NCBI RefSeq assembly: GCF_018080005.1
Contig: NZ_CP073015.1
Coordinates: 2,756,501 to 2,820,500 of the forward strand
Direction: 5' to 3'
Length of the DNA stretch: 64,000 nt
Source of the DNA: Flavobacterium sp. CS20
GTDB taxonomy: Bacteria > Bacteroidota > Bacteroidia > Flavobacteriales > Flavobacteriaceae
In this document: positions 18,322 to 26,622 of the stretch, piece after piece
Position numbering within the stretch: position 1 is the stretch's first letter
Layout of the letters: every line of letters begins with the position of its first letter
Made by a program: the position numbers and the translations under genes
The notes under the pieces: generated by a model
Database searches by the model: none
What the model was told of the DNA's origin: nothing
Seen by the model: the letters and a program-made list of their open reading frames with translations, nothing else

Positions 18322-18756
18322 TTGGTTTTCAAATCTAAAGGTACTAACAATGCTAAAGAGAATGGAGCGAATGCCTTCGTAAGTGTTCACATAAACTCTG
18401 CGGGTAACGAGGACGCAAGTGGATTTACTGTTCTGTACAAAGGCAATGGTACAAATGCGGATAATAATAAGGCTTTGGCAGAATCTATTTCAGCTAATCA
18501 AACTGTAATGGATATAAGAGGAGATGGCATTACTGAAAGAAATGGCTTAAGAGTTTTAAATGAGTTTAGCTCTACTGGTCCTGCTGTTTTGATTGAAGTT
18601 GGGTTTATTACAAACAAAAGTGACGTTAGTAAGATGTCTACACAATCTAATAGAATAGGTAAAGATATCGCAACTGGGATTTATAGTTATTTTAATGGAG
18701 GAGCGCCACCGCTAACTCCAGCTATTGACAGTTCACTAAAAGGTGTAAAACAATGA
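18322..18756 (+). pseudogene. N-acetylmuramoyl-L-alanine amidase (Amidase_3) toxin tip, 5'-truncated
   Basis: The frame carries the second half of the Amidase_3 fold: NGANAFVSVHINSA (zinc His), NGLRVLNE and GPAVLIEVGFITN (catalytic Glu). It ends in a tail APPLTPAIDSSLKG. The first half with the other zinc ligands, and any Rhs core, are missing. An in-frame TAA lies just upstream of the TTG. It cleaved peptidoglycan stem peptides in its complete form. The immunity gene overlaps by 4 bp (ATGA). Confidence 0.75.
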
Positions 18757-19409
18757 TGAAACTAATTTTTTTGTGCATATTATTTGCGGTCTTAAGTTGC
18801 AAGGATTTAAGTCTGAAAAACAATGTTAACGAACCTACAGTCTATTCAAAAATAGACAGTACTAAATCTAAAGACACTCTATCAATAGGGTTACCAAATA
18901 ACCTTAAAGAATTCATTTCAAAGACTGGAGACTTATGGTTGCAAAGTTGGACAAAGAATGAACCTAACTTTAATCTAAATGACTTTTCACAAGAATTTAA
19001 GAAATCATTTAGTTATGAATGGGAAGACTATAACAGGGATAGTTTTGTTACGCTTGATGAATTTACTAAAGAGTCAAAATTTGGCTGGACAGTAGATTTA
19101 TATTCCTATCACACAGTAATAGAGTCAGTTCAAAACATTTCTTTTGGAGTTGACCAAAAAGTGTACATCTATACCGACAATCAAATAATGGACTTTCTTA
19201 CCTTGGGTTCAGATGAGTCTATCGAAGATGCTTTTTGGTTAAATGATGGCAAGAAACTTGTACTTTTAGGATATTACAATGACGGTAAAATAAAACCAAT
19301 CATTTGGTGGTTTGATTTTACAAAAAAGGAAGAAGTAAGATATATAAACAGTTCTATTTCTGCACCCGAAAGAAATCCTTTTATTGTTGACTATTTAATT
19401 AATCGGTAG
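18753..19409 (+). CDS. Lipoprotein, candidate immunity to the amidase tip
   Basis: 218 residues with a lipoprotein signal (CILFAVLSCKD). No recognised family. The ATGA overlap with the amidase tip and periplasmic exposure fit an amidase inhibitor. It looks intact although its toxin is truncated. Confidence 0.6.
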   Translation: MMKLIFLCILFAVLSCKDLSLKNNVNEPTVYSKIDSTKSKDTLSIGLPNNLKEFISKTGDLWLQSWTKNEPNFNLNDFSQEFKKSFSYEWEDYNRDSFVTLDEFTKESKFGWTVDLYSYHTVIESVQNISFGVDQKVYIYTDNQIMDFLTLGSDESIEDAFWLNDGKKLVLLGYYNDGKIKPIIWWFDFTKKEEVRYINSSISAPERNPFIVDYLINR

Positions 19410-19418
19410 ATATTAACA

Positions 19419-19760
19419 TTACACATTCAATCCCTTTAGCTTCACATTGTTAATCATTGCATCAATGGTATAGAGAATACAATTTTTGTCGTTCTCTGGA
19501 AATTTAGCAATATCATTTAAACGCCTAAGCATTGTAGGGTCTTTTAACAGCTCTCTTTCTTCGGTCTCACCAAGAAGATAACCTACGGTAGTTTCCAATA
19601 CATTGGCTAATCGCTTAACCACGTCAATAGTGGGTTTTACTTCGTCACGCTCATACTTGCCAATAATGGAATGGTAGGTGTCGATTTGCTTCGCCAGTTC
19701 AGTTTGTGAAAACCCTTTTTCACTTCTGCACTCTTTTAATTTACTTCCAAAACTTGCCAT
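19419..19760 (-). CDS. XRE-family repressor (type B)
   Basis: 113 residues. The HTH covers residues ~8-62 (RSEKGFSQTELAKQIDTYHS) and a short C-terminal dimerisation helix follows. It is 67-70% like the copy at 23827-24171, with an identical N-terminus and diverged C-terminus. It is transcribed away from the CHC2-Rhs promoter, with an operator-like inverted repeat between, so it likely represses both itself and the toxin cassette. Confidence 0.88.
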   Translation of the reverse strand: MASFGSKLKECRSEKGFSQTELAKQIDTYHSIIGKYERDEVKPTIDVVKRLANVLETTVGYLLGETEERELLKDPTMLRRLNDIAKFPENDKNCILYTIDAMINNVKLKGLNV

Positions 19761-19765
19761 ATTGT

Positions 19766-19849
19766 AATATTTATGGTATTAAAAACCTTGTATAGGTCTG
19801 ATAACGCAAATATATAGACAAATATTGGTAGATAAAAACCATAAATATT
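19766..19849. promoter_or_regulatory. Inverted operator half-sites of type B XRE
   Basis: AATATTTATGG (19766-19776) and CCATAAATATT (19839-19849) are perfect inverted repeats. The first sits against the XRE start and the second touches the -33 box of the divergent promoter. The same arrangement occurs at 24177-24260. Confidence 0.6.
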
Positions 19850-19879
19850 TTGTGAATTGAAATACATCTTGTAGATTTG
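19850..19879 (+). promoter_or_regulatory. Promoter for the CHC2-Rhs cassette (type B)
   Basis: TTG (19850-19852), exactly 19 nt, then TAGATTTG (19872-19879): a perfect match to the Bacteroidota consensus. It drives the plus-strand cassette starting at 19921. Confidence 0.75.
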
Positions 19880-19920
19880 TACCAAATATTGTCGGAGGAT
19901 AAATTTTAAACTTTTTTCTG

Positions 19921-20055
19921 ATGGAAATCCACGAGATCAAAGTCAAGCTGACATTAAAAGAAGTCCTAAGCCATTACGGGCTAAAGCCCAACAAGCACCA
20001 GCGGTTAAACTGTCCGTTCCACAACGACAAAACCCCAAGCCTGCAAGTGTATTAA
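19921..20055 (+). pseudogene. CHC2 zinc-finger fragment, frameshifted
   Basis: 44 codons (MEIHEIKVKLTLKEVL..LNCPFHNDKTPS) ending at TAA. It needs two single-base corrections to join the Rhs core at 20124. It is identical to 24332-24466. Confidence 0.7.
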
Positions 20056-20123
20056 AAACACAAACGGCATATTGTTTCAGTAGCAACGGCAAGACCCACG
20101 GAAAAAGTTTCATTGACTTCATA

Positions 20124-21170
20124 ATGTATAAAGAGAACCAAAGCAAAGAAGACAAGAAGGTATTACAAAAAATCTTACAAAACCAGACCTTTGCAGAGCC
20201 TGAAGAAAACTCAGAAGCCTCAGCCATATTTTATTACCATGCCGACCATTTGGGGAGCAATGAAATTATTACAGACAACACTGGTGCACCTCATGAATTT
20301 CATTTAACTTTACCCTTTGGAGAGACCATGGCAGAACAACGCAAACCCGTAGCAGACTATTACAACTCTTGGAAGTTTACAGGAAAAGAGTTAGATGAAG
20401 AAACAGGCTTATATTATTTTGGAGCAAGGTATTACCAACCGAGTTGGAGTGTGTGGTTGAGTGTTGACCCAATGGCACATGCTTTACCCTCTTGGTCACT
20501 ATACGTTGCATTTGGCGACAATCCAATAAATAACATTGACCCAGACGGCAGATACTTTATAGGAGTAAATGATAAAGCGGTCAAATTCAAACAGCGAAAA
20601 GATGGAACTCTAAAAATAGGTCGCAATGCTTCAGCTGATTTAAAGCACTTGGTAAAAACCGTAAATGCTTCCGGTAGCGGAACGGCAATGAACCAAATAT
20701 TTGAAGCAAGTCAAAATAAAACCAAAATCCATGTCAATGTAGAATCTGAGATACATGATAAAGCAGGGCAATTGGGTTATGGATTATTAGGCTTACACCA
20801 AGCCCATGATGCAGACGGAAACGCATTGAAATGGAACAGTGATAAAGGAGATTTTGACGGCACACCTGCTTATGTAGAAGGGGAAGAAGGGGTGTATAAG
20901 GAAGCAACGATAACCATTTTTAAAGGTAATATAGAAGAATCTGGAGGGAATGGTCAGTACTATGGTTTTGATATAACTATTGACCAGGAAATAACCAATA
21001 CCTTTCAGCATGAATCACACCATGACACTGATAAGGAGTTTATTCAGGACTTGAGAAATAAACGAGAAGGTAAACCGAATGAGGGAATAGATCCTCATCA
21101 AAATATCCACCCACAGGAACAGAAAGTTTATCAAGAGTTGCACGATAGTAATAAGAAAAAATCTCCATGA
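20124..21170 (+). CDS. Rhs-core fragment with HESHH toxin tip
   Basis: 348 residues: linker, Rhs core to about residue 136 (ending DPDGRYF), then a ~210-residue tip. The tip contains FQHESHHDTD near residue 295, an HExxH-type motif with an acidic residue after it, suggesting a zinc metallopeptidase. IHDKAG and GLLGLHQAHDADG are other His-rich stretches. I cannot name the family. Translation from this ATG would be cytoplasmic, since no signal peptide exists. The immunity candidate overlaps by 4 bp. Confidence 0.65.
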   Translation: MYKENQSKEDKKVLQKILQNQTFAEPEENSEASAIFYYHADHLGSNEIITDNTGAPHEFHLTLPFGETMAEQRKPVADYYNSWKFTGKELDEETGLYYFGARYYQPSWSVWLSVDPMAHALPSWSLYVAFGDNPINNIDPDGRYFIGVNDKAVKFKQRKDGTLKIGRNASADLKHLVKTVNASGSGTAMNQIFEASQNKTKIHVNVESEIHDKAGQLGYGLLGLHQAHDADGNALKWNSDKGDFDGTPAYVEGEEGVYKEATITIFKGNIEESGGNGQYYGFDITIDQEITNTFQHESHHDTDKEFIQDLRNKREGKPNEGIDPHQNIHPQEQKVYQELHDSNKKKSP

Positions 21171-21682
21171 TGAACGTAACAAGATATTTCACCAATACTG
21201 TCCAAAATGCGATTGTTCTCATCCTTTTTTTGATGATAAGTGCTACAAGTGTTTTTTCTCAAGGTGCTTGGGATATCAAGTATATTCCCCTTGATTCCCT
21301 GAGTCCTGAATTAATCGGAAAAGAAGTAAGAATAGATTTTAAAACGTCAGTCACAGATACATTACAAGGAGAAGTGAAGGCATTAGACATCAGAAAATTG
21401 CTCTCCAAAAAAGATACTGTTAGTTTGGTATTAGGTGGCGAGCTTGTAAAGTTTAAAGAGAGTTGGAAATTATACGTTGACCACGGAGCATTAAGGGAAC
21501 AAACTTTGGAAAGAGTTGAAACCACTGGAGATGAAAGAATTTATATCAGCGAAATGTATTTGGGGTCAATTGACGAAGTAACACTAACTTTAGAAGTAGT
21601 GGTTTGCAAACCTTCTGGAAAAAGTAAAGAATCTGTCATTGTCAATAAATCAAATGTAAAAGGCTTCTTGCTTCGGATTTAA
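21167..21682 (+). CDS. Secreted protein, candidate immunity to the 20124 tip
   Basis: 171 residues. There are two adjacent ATGs (21167, 21170). The signal peptide (IVLILFLMISATSVFSQ, cleaved near residue 32) has no lipobox. The rest is beta-rich with no recognised domain. Overlap with the tip stop suggests coupled translation. Confidence 0.55.
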   Translation: MMNVTRYFTNTVQNAIVLILFLMISATSVFSQGAWDIKYIPLDSLSPELIGKEVRIDFKTSVTDTLQGEVKALDIRKLLSKKDTVSLVLGGELVKFKESWKLYVDHGALREQTLERVETTGDERIYISEMYLGSIDEVTLTLEVVVCKPSGKSKESVIVNKSNVKGFLLRI

Positions 21683-21729
21683 TATAGATTGGATAATTTA
21701 AATCCCTAGCGACATTGGAGTTTTAAACT

Positions 21730-21842
21730 TCAATCCAATTCCAGGCTTTCAATCATGTCTTTGAGTTCATTGGGTTTTAGGTCGGCTTTTTCTCCTTTCT
21801 AAGGGTGCTGATTTTGGTTCCTATGTTCAACGTATTACTCAT
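21730..21842 (-). pseudogene. XRE-family repressor (type C) remnant
   Basis: It starts MSNTLNIGTKISTLRKEKK, then the HTH core is deleted and a C-terminal piece (ADLKPNELKDMIESLELD) follows in a different frame to TGA 21730. It occupies the XRE position of the 21984 cassette, so every main cassette once had its own repressor. Confidence 0.55.
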
Positions 21843-21983
21843 ATACAGCCTTTATTACAGTGAAAACACAAAGATAAGAGAACTTTGTTCCATAAAAAAG
21901 TAAGACGTTGTTTGCCTGAATGAGAAATGATTTATAGTTTTACGAAACATGTTACACATATTAAAAAGCAAAACTTTTTTCAA

Positions 21984-23279
21984 ATGGAGATACACGAAAT
22001 CAAATCCCAACTCACTTTAGCCCAGGTATTGCACTACTATCACCTGAAACCCGACAAGCACCTGCGGTTGAACTGCCCGTTCCACGAAGATAAAACACCG
22101 AGCTTCCAAGTGTACTACAAAACCCAAACCGCTTACTGTTTTAGTTCCAACGGCAAGACCCACAGTAAAAGTTTCATTGACTTCATAATGTATAAAGAAA
22201 ACCAAAGCAAAGAAGACAAGAAGGTATTACAAAAAATCTTACAAAACCAGACCTTTGCAGAGCCTGAAGAAAACTCAGAAGCCTCAGCCATATTTTATTA
22301 CCATGCCGACCATTTGGGGAGCAATGAAATAATTTCTGACAACACTGGTGCACCTCATGAATTTCATTTAACTTTACCCTTTGGAGAGACCATGGCAGAA
22401 CAACGCAAACCCGTAGCAGACTATTACAACTCTTGGAAGTTTACAGGAAAAGAGTTAGATGAAGAAACAGGCTTATATTATTTTGGAGCAAGGTATTATC
22501 AACCGAGTTGGAGTGTGTGGTTGAGTGTTGACCCAAAAGCGGAAGATGCACCAGGTTGGTCACCATACAGGGCTTTCTTCTGTAATCCAATTAATTATAC
22601 TGATCCAACAGGGCTTTTAGAAAATCCAATTTATGATAATGAAACTAGTGAGTTTTTAGGAACTGACGATAAGGGTTTACAGGGTGAAGCTATCATAATG
22701 GATAAAGAAGATTTTACTCAAGGAATGTCTCATAAAGAAGCAGAAGAAAAGGGGAAATATTATCATCAGTTAGATAAAGTAGAACAGTTTAGGTTTATGG
22801 AAAGTGGTTATGGGCATTGGCAGGGATTGAAATATAGACCGGACTATGATGGAGTTGTAACTTTTGATGAAGCTTTGGATTGGTATCATACAGGAGAAGG
22901 GCAACCTCTTTATGTTGATGTAAGTAAGATTGATCTTAAAAGTAGCAAATTATCTGTGGATGATTTTGATGGAATTTCTTTAAGTGTTAATTTCTTTAAT
23001 ATAGTCAATACACATCCTTTTAATTCTAATATTTTATATAGACCAGCAGTCGATAATAACTTATCTCATGTTTATGGAACTTTAGGAATGACATTATTGA
23101 ATCCTAATACAGGAACAATAAGACTTAATACATATGCTCGCTATAATGGTGGTATTGATAGATTTGATTTTAATATATCCTTATTTAAGTATATTGCAGA
23201 TAAATCAAGAGAAAATGGCAATCCAACACCATTTAATTTCATGGGGTATGGATTAGGAACAATACATACAACACCATAG
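21984..23279 (+). CDS. CHC2 zinc finger fused in frame to Rhs core and toxin tip
   Basis: 431 residues from ATG 21984; an upstream ATG (21927) adds 19 residues. Residues 1-60 are a DnaG-type CHC2 finger (LNCPFHEDKTPSF..AYCFSSNGK). The last cysteine of the C-x2-C pair is missing. About 60-100 is a primase-like linker, ~95-200 the Rhs core, then DPTGL. The tip starts NPIYDNETSEFLGTDDKG, a lead-in I recall from other Bacteroidota Rhs tips, and ends without a recognised domain. This is the only cassette with the whole CHC2-Rhs frame open. A promoter-like TTG-N20-TAGTTTTA lies just upstream. There is no signal peptide. Confidence 0.75.
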   Translation: MEIHEIKSQLTLAQVLHYYHLKPDKHLRLNCPFHEDKTPSFQVYYKTQTAYCFSSNGKTHSKSFIDFIMYKENQSKEDKKVLQKILQNQTFAEPEENSEASAIFYYHADHLGSNEIISDNTGAPHEFHLTLPFGETMAEQRKPVADYYNSWKFTGKELDEETGLYYFGARYYQPSWSVWLSVDPKAEDAPGWSPYRAFFCNPINYTDPTGLLENPIYDNETSEFLGTDDKGLQGEAIIMDKEDFTQGMSHKEAEEKGKYYHQLDKVEQFRFMESGYGHWQGLKYRPDYDGVVTFDEALDWYHTGEGQPLYVDVSKIDLKSSKLSVDDFDGISLSVNFFNIVNTHPFNSNILYRPAVDNNLSHVYGTLGMTLLNPNTGTIRLNTYARYNGGIDRFDFNISLFKYIADKSRENGNPTPFNFMGYGLGTIHTTP

Positions 23280-23299
23280 TTTTACAAAAGGAATTATAT

Positions 23300-23797
23300 A
23301 TGAGATTATATCTTAAAATAGTATTTATTGTTGCTTTAAGTTTTATTATTATTTCTTGCAGTAATTCTATACGTCTTCTTCCAGCAAAATTCAGAGCAGA
23401 AAAAGATGTTGCTTTTAAAACAGCACTTAATAAAGTCACTATTTATGAAATAAATGTAGAAGCACTTAACTTTTCTGACTTAGAAAATTACCCCGTTATA
23501 AAAGAAACTAGTTATCGTTATAAAATACAAAAATGGCGGAAGTATAATGGTCTGGAGAAAAAGGAACAAATTAGAATACTTAATATGGTGAAAGAGAATA
23601 ATGAATACGGAGATTATAATCATATTATTACTCTTGTAGAATTATTACAAACCAACAAAGATGTATATTTTTCTTCTCTTTATAGTGAAGAAACAAAAGA
23701 TGCTTCGGGAAATCCGACTATATTTTATGATACAATGTATTTTTTAGATGCTGTAGGTGAAAAGTTATATGAATTGCACCATATATATGATTATTAA
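23300..23797 (+). CDS. Lipoprotein, candidate immunity to the 21984 tip
   Basis: 165 residues with a lipoprotein signal (ALSFIIISCSNS). No recognised family. It starts 20 bp after the tip and is ended by the terminator at 23803-23829. Confidence 0.6.
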   Translation: MRLYLKIVFIVALSFIIISCSNSIRLLPAKFRAEKDVAFKTALNKVTIYEINVEALNFSDLENYPVIKETSYRYKIQKWRKYNGLEKKEQIRILNMVKENNEYGDYNHIITLVELLQTNKDVYFSSLYSEETKDASGNPTIFYDTMYFLDAVGEKLYELHHIYDY

Positions 23798-23802
23798 GAA
23801 CA

Positions 23803-23829
23803 AAAAGCCCCAAAACAGGGGCTTTTTTA
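23803..23829. terminator. Bidirectional terminator between cassettes
   Basis: Stem AAAAAGCCCC / GGGGCTTTTT with a 6-nt loop. It serves both the lipoprotein gene and the convergent XRE gene whose stop overlaps it. Confidence 0.85.
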
Positions 23830-24171
23830 TTGTGTATAAGCCTTCCTTGTCTTTGTATCTCTTAGAAAAGCGTCAATATTAGCTAGAATACATTTTTTAT
23901 CATCTTCATTTAGGGAACTAATATCCTTAACCCTTCTAAGCATTATCGGGTCTTTAAAAAGCCCTGCTTCTTCCGTATCTCCCAAAAGGAAACCAGCCGT
24001 AACATTAAGAATATCCGCTAATTTTTTAACCACGTCAACCGTGGGCTTTACTTCGTCACGCTCATACTTGCCAATAATGGAATGGTAGGTGTCGATTTGC
24101 TTCGCCAGTTCAGTTTGTGAAAACCCTTTTTCACTTCTGCACTCTTTTAATTTACTTCCAAAACTTGCCAT
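23827..24171 (-). CDS. XRE-family repressor (type B, second copy)
   Basis: 114 residues. The first ~60 residues (HTH) are the same as at 19419-19760, while the C-terminal half has diverged (LLGDTEEAGLFKDPIMLRRVKD). The conserved HTH and identical operator suggest cross-regulation between the two cassettes. The diverged C-terminus may limit mixed dimers (inference). Confidence 0.88.
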   Translation of the reverse strand: MASFGSKLKECRSEKGFSQTELAKQIDTYHSIIGKYERDEVKPTVDVVKKLADILNVTAGFLLGDTEEAGLFKDPIMLRRVKDISSLNEDDKKCILANIDAFLRDTKTRKAYTQ

Positions 24172-24176
24172 ATTGT

Positions 24177-24290
24177 AATATTTATGGTATTAAAAACCTT
24201 GTATAGGTCTGATAACGCAAATATATAGACAAATATTGGTAGATAAAAACCATAAATATTTTGTGAATTGAAATACATCTTGTAGATTTG
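24177..24290 (+). promoter_or_regulatory. Type B operator and promoter, second copy
   Basis: Inverted half-sites AATATTTATGG (24177-24187) and CCATAAATATT (24250-24260) are followed by TTG (24261-24263), 19 nt and TAGATTTG (24283-24290). It matches 19766-19879. Confidence 0.7.
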
Positions 24291-24331
24291 TACCAAATAT
24301 TGTCGGAGGATAAATTTTAAACTTTTTTCTG

Positions 24332-24466
24332 ATGGAAATCCACGAGATCAAAGTCAAGCTGACATTAAAAGAAGTCCTAAGCCATTACGGGCTAAAGCCC
24401 AACAAGCACCAGCGGTTAAACTGTCCGTTCCACAACGACAAAACCCCAAGCCTGCAAGTGTATTAA
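24332..24466 (+). pseudogene. CHC2 zinc-finger fragment, frameshifted
   Basis: Copy of 19921-20055 with the same TAA and the same downstream frame breaks before the Rhs core. Confidence 0.7.
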
Positions 24467-24534
24467 AAACACAAACGGCATATTGTTTCAGTAGCAACGG
24501 CAAGACCCACGGAAAAAGTTTCATTGACTTCATA

Positions 24535-25544
24535 ATGTATAAAGAGAACCAAAGCAAAGAAGACAAGAAGGTATTACAAAAAATCTTACAAAACCAGACC
24601 TTTGCAGAGCCTGAAGAAAACTCAGAAGCCTCAGCCATATTTTATTACCATGCCGACCATTTGGGGAGCAATGAAATTATTACAGACAACACTGGTGCAC
24701 CTCATGAATTTCATTTAACTTTACCCTTTGGAGAGACCATGGCAGAACAACGCAAACCCGTAGCAGACTATTACAACTCTTGGAAGTTTACAGGAAAAGA
24801 GTTAGATGAAGAAACAGGCTTATATTATTTTGGAGCAAGGTATTACCAACCGAGTTGGAGTGTGTGGTTGAGTGTTGATCCGTTGGCAAGCGAGTTCCCC
24901 AGCTGGTCACATACTCTGCGTTTAATAACAACCCAATTTATTTCATAGACCCTGACGGACGTGCAGTTGTGCCAGCAGATTGACCACCAAAGTGGTGGTC
25001 ATCGAATGTCAATAAGTGGAACCAATTGAACAATAAAGAGAAGAATATTATTAGATGGGATCCTCAATTCTATAAAGCTTTTGATATTGAAAAAAATGCC
25101 AATTCTGCATTTGCAATGACAGAAGCAACCTTTGGAAAACAAGGTAAAGGTGATGAAAGTGATGCGTTTAGACACGCTTTTTGGCAAGCTACAAATACTC
25201 AAGATGTTGGAGAAGGTTTTACGAGAAAATGGTCAGATGCTCACGAATACGGAACACCAACAAATGAAGTTAAGACAGACCTTTATATGGATATTCATAA
25301 TAATGATGTAGGGATAGAAATTGGAAAAGCAAATCCCAAAGCTACACCAGAAGAATTAAGGGATATTATTTTAGATAGAATTTCAAAAGGAGATTTATTG
25401 ATAATAAACAGTAATAATAAGTTGATAAAATCTGATGGTAGCGGTTTGAAATCTTCAGAAATAAGGCAGTATGATACGGCAAAAAAAATAGCTACTGAAA
25501 TTCTTAAAAACCCTAATGACCAAAGAACAAAAGATTATGAGTAG
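24535..25544 (+). pseudogene. Rhs-core with DUF6973-like toxin tip, broken twice
   Basis: The Rhs core is intact to WLSVDPLA. A one-base deletion near 24,909 (TCACATAC for TCACCATAC) shifts the frame, and the correct frame (FIDPDGRAVVPAD) then meets a TGA at about 24,980. The tip continues open from TTG 25026 to 25544 with SDAFRHAFWQA, WSDAHEYG and LYMDIHNNDVG, the His/Asp pattern I associate with DUF6973 tips of Rhs and similar toxins. The tip could only be made separately. Confidence 0.65.
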
Positions 25545-25899
25545 TAAAAGTTTCTTTTTAATTATTATGGCTATAGGTTCTCTCTTTTACTCCTGTTCTA
25601 ATGAACCAGAATACAAAGAGTATAAAATAATTGACTTATCTAAACCAATTTCAGATACTCTGAAATTTGAAAAAGACGGTAGAATTATTGGGGTTGAAAT
25701 CTTAATAACAGGGTTTGTAAATGGGAAATCAGTTTTGGAGTTTAAAAATGGAGCAGGTAGATTTACAAAAATTGACTTAGAAGATATTGTAAATGAAAAG
25801 TATGAAACAGAATGGTATAGCCCGAATCTTAATTTTAAATATTTGCCTGAATCACAAATTTTAGGCGATAGTTTGGTTTTAAAGTATAGAATGTATTAG
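25537..25899 (+). CDS. Lipoprotein, candidate immunity to the DUF6973-like tip
   Basis: 121 residues from ATG 25537, chosen because the signal (FFLIIMAIGSLFYSCSN) follows directly. An earlier ATG at 25516 adds only charged residues. It overlaps the tip stop by 8 bp. Beta-rich, no family recognised. It is intact although the toxin is broken. Confidence 0.6.
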   Translation: MSSKSFFLIIMAIGSLFYSCSNEPEYKEYKIIDLSKPISDTLKFEKDGRIIGVEILITGFVNGKSVLEFKNGAGRFTKIDLEDIVNEKYETEWYSPNLNFKYLPESQILGDSLVLKYRMY

Positions 25900-25904
25900 A
25901 TATC

Positions 25905-25930
25905 AAAAGCCCGAGCAATCGGGCTTTTTT
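25905..25930. terminator. Bidirectional terminator between cassettes
   Basis: Stem AAAAGCCCGA / TCGGGCTTTT with a 6-nt loop, closing the lipoprotein gene and the convergent XRE gene. Confidence 0.85.
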
Positions 25931-25931
25931 C

Positions 25932-26267
25932 TTACATAATAGACTGCAACTTAGTTTGCTTGATAAAAGCATCAAGGAGGGCGAAAACGTGTTGTTTTTC
26001 GCTCTCTTTTAGTTTTTGTATATCAAGGACACGGTTTACAATGGTCTTTTCCAGTAATACATCGGTAGAGCCTACCAAATAATCCAAAGACACTTCGAGA
26101 GCTTCGGCCAACTGTGTGACTATCTCAATAGACGGCTTTACTTCATCCCGTTCATATCTGCCAATTACAGCACCGTGAACACCAACGAGCTTGCCGACTT
26201 CATCCTGCGACATCTTTTTATCTTTTCTCACTTCCGTGAGCCGTTTACCAAAGCTGTTAGACTTCAT
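25932..26267 (-). CDS. XRE-family repressor (type A, intact copy)
   Basis: 111 residues: HTH (residues ~9-63, MSQDEVGKLVGVHGAVIGRYE) and a C-terminal helical part. It is the intact counterpart of the frameshifted gene at 9816-10150. Direct repeats CATAAATGTA..TCAAAAAC lie between it and the promoter at 26348-26378. It could repress both type A cassettes. Confidence 0.88.
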   Translation of the reverse strand: MKSNSFGKRLTEVRKDKKMSQDEVGKLVGVHGAVIGRYERDEVKPSIEIVTQLAEALEVSLDYLVGSTDVLLEKTIVNRVLDIQKLKESEKQHVFALLDAFIKQTKLQSIM

Positions 26268-26347
26268 AAATGTATCAAAAACTACAGTTAATTAAACAAT
26301 ACGGCAAAGATACAAAACATAAATGTAGTATCAAAAACAGATATAGT

Positions 26348-26378
26348 TTGGTTGTTTGAAATAGATATGTTACTTTTG
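26348..26378 (+). promoter_or_regulatory. Promoter for the CHC2-Rhs cassette (type A, second copy)
   Basis: TTG (26348-26350), 20 nt, TACTTTTG (26371-26378). Same as 10231-10261. Confidence 0.65.
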
Positions 26379-26419
26379 CAACAGATTTGTAGTCAAAAAT
26401 AATTTTAAACTTTTTTCTG

Positions 26420-26554
26420 ATGGAAATCCACGAGATTAAAAGCAAGCTTACTTTAAAAGAAGTCCTGAACCATTACGGCTTGAAACCCGACAAGCACCTG
26501 CGGTTAAACTGTCCGTTCCACAACGACAAAACCCCAAGTATGCAAGTGTATTAA
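26420..26554 (+). pseudogene. CHC2 zinc-finger fragment, frameshifted
   Basis: 44 codons (MEIHEIKSKLTLKEVLNHYG..LNCPFHNDKTPS) to TAA. The continuation to the Rhs core is out of frame, as in the other non-fused cassettes. Confidence 0.7.
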
Positions 26555-26622
26555 AAACACAAACGGCATATTGTTTTAGTAGCAACGGCAAGATTCACGG
26601 AAAAAGTTTCATTGACTTCATA

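Noticed and set aside
19943-24638. Minus-strand frames starting MAEASEFSSGSAKVW, present in several cassettes
   Set aside because: They are antisense shadows of the conserved CHC2-Rhs block; conservation comes from the plus-strand coding.
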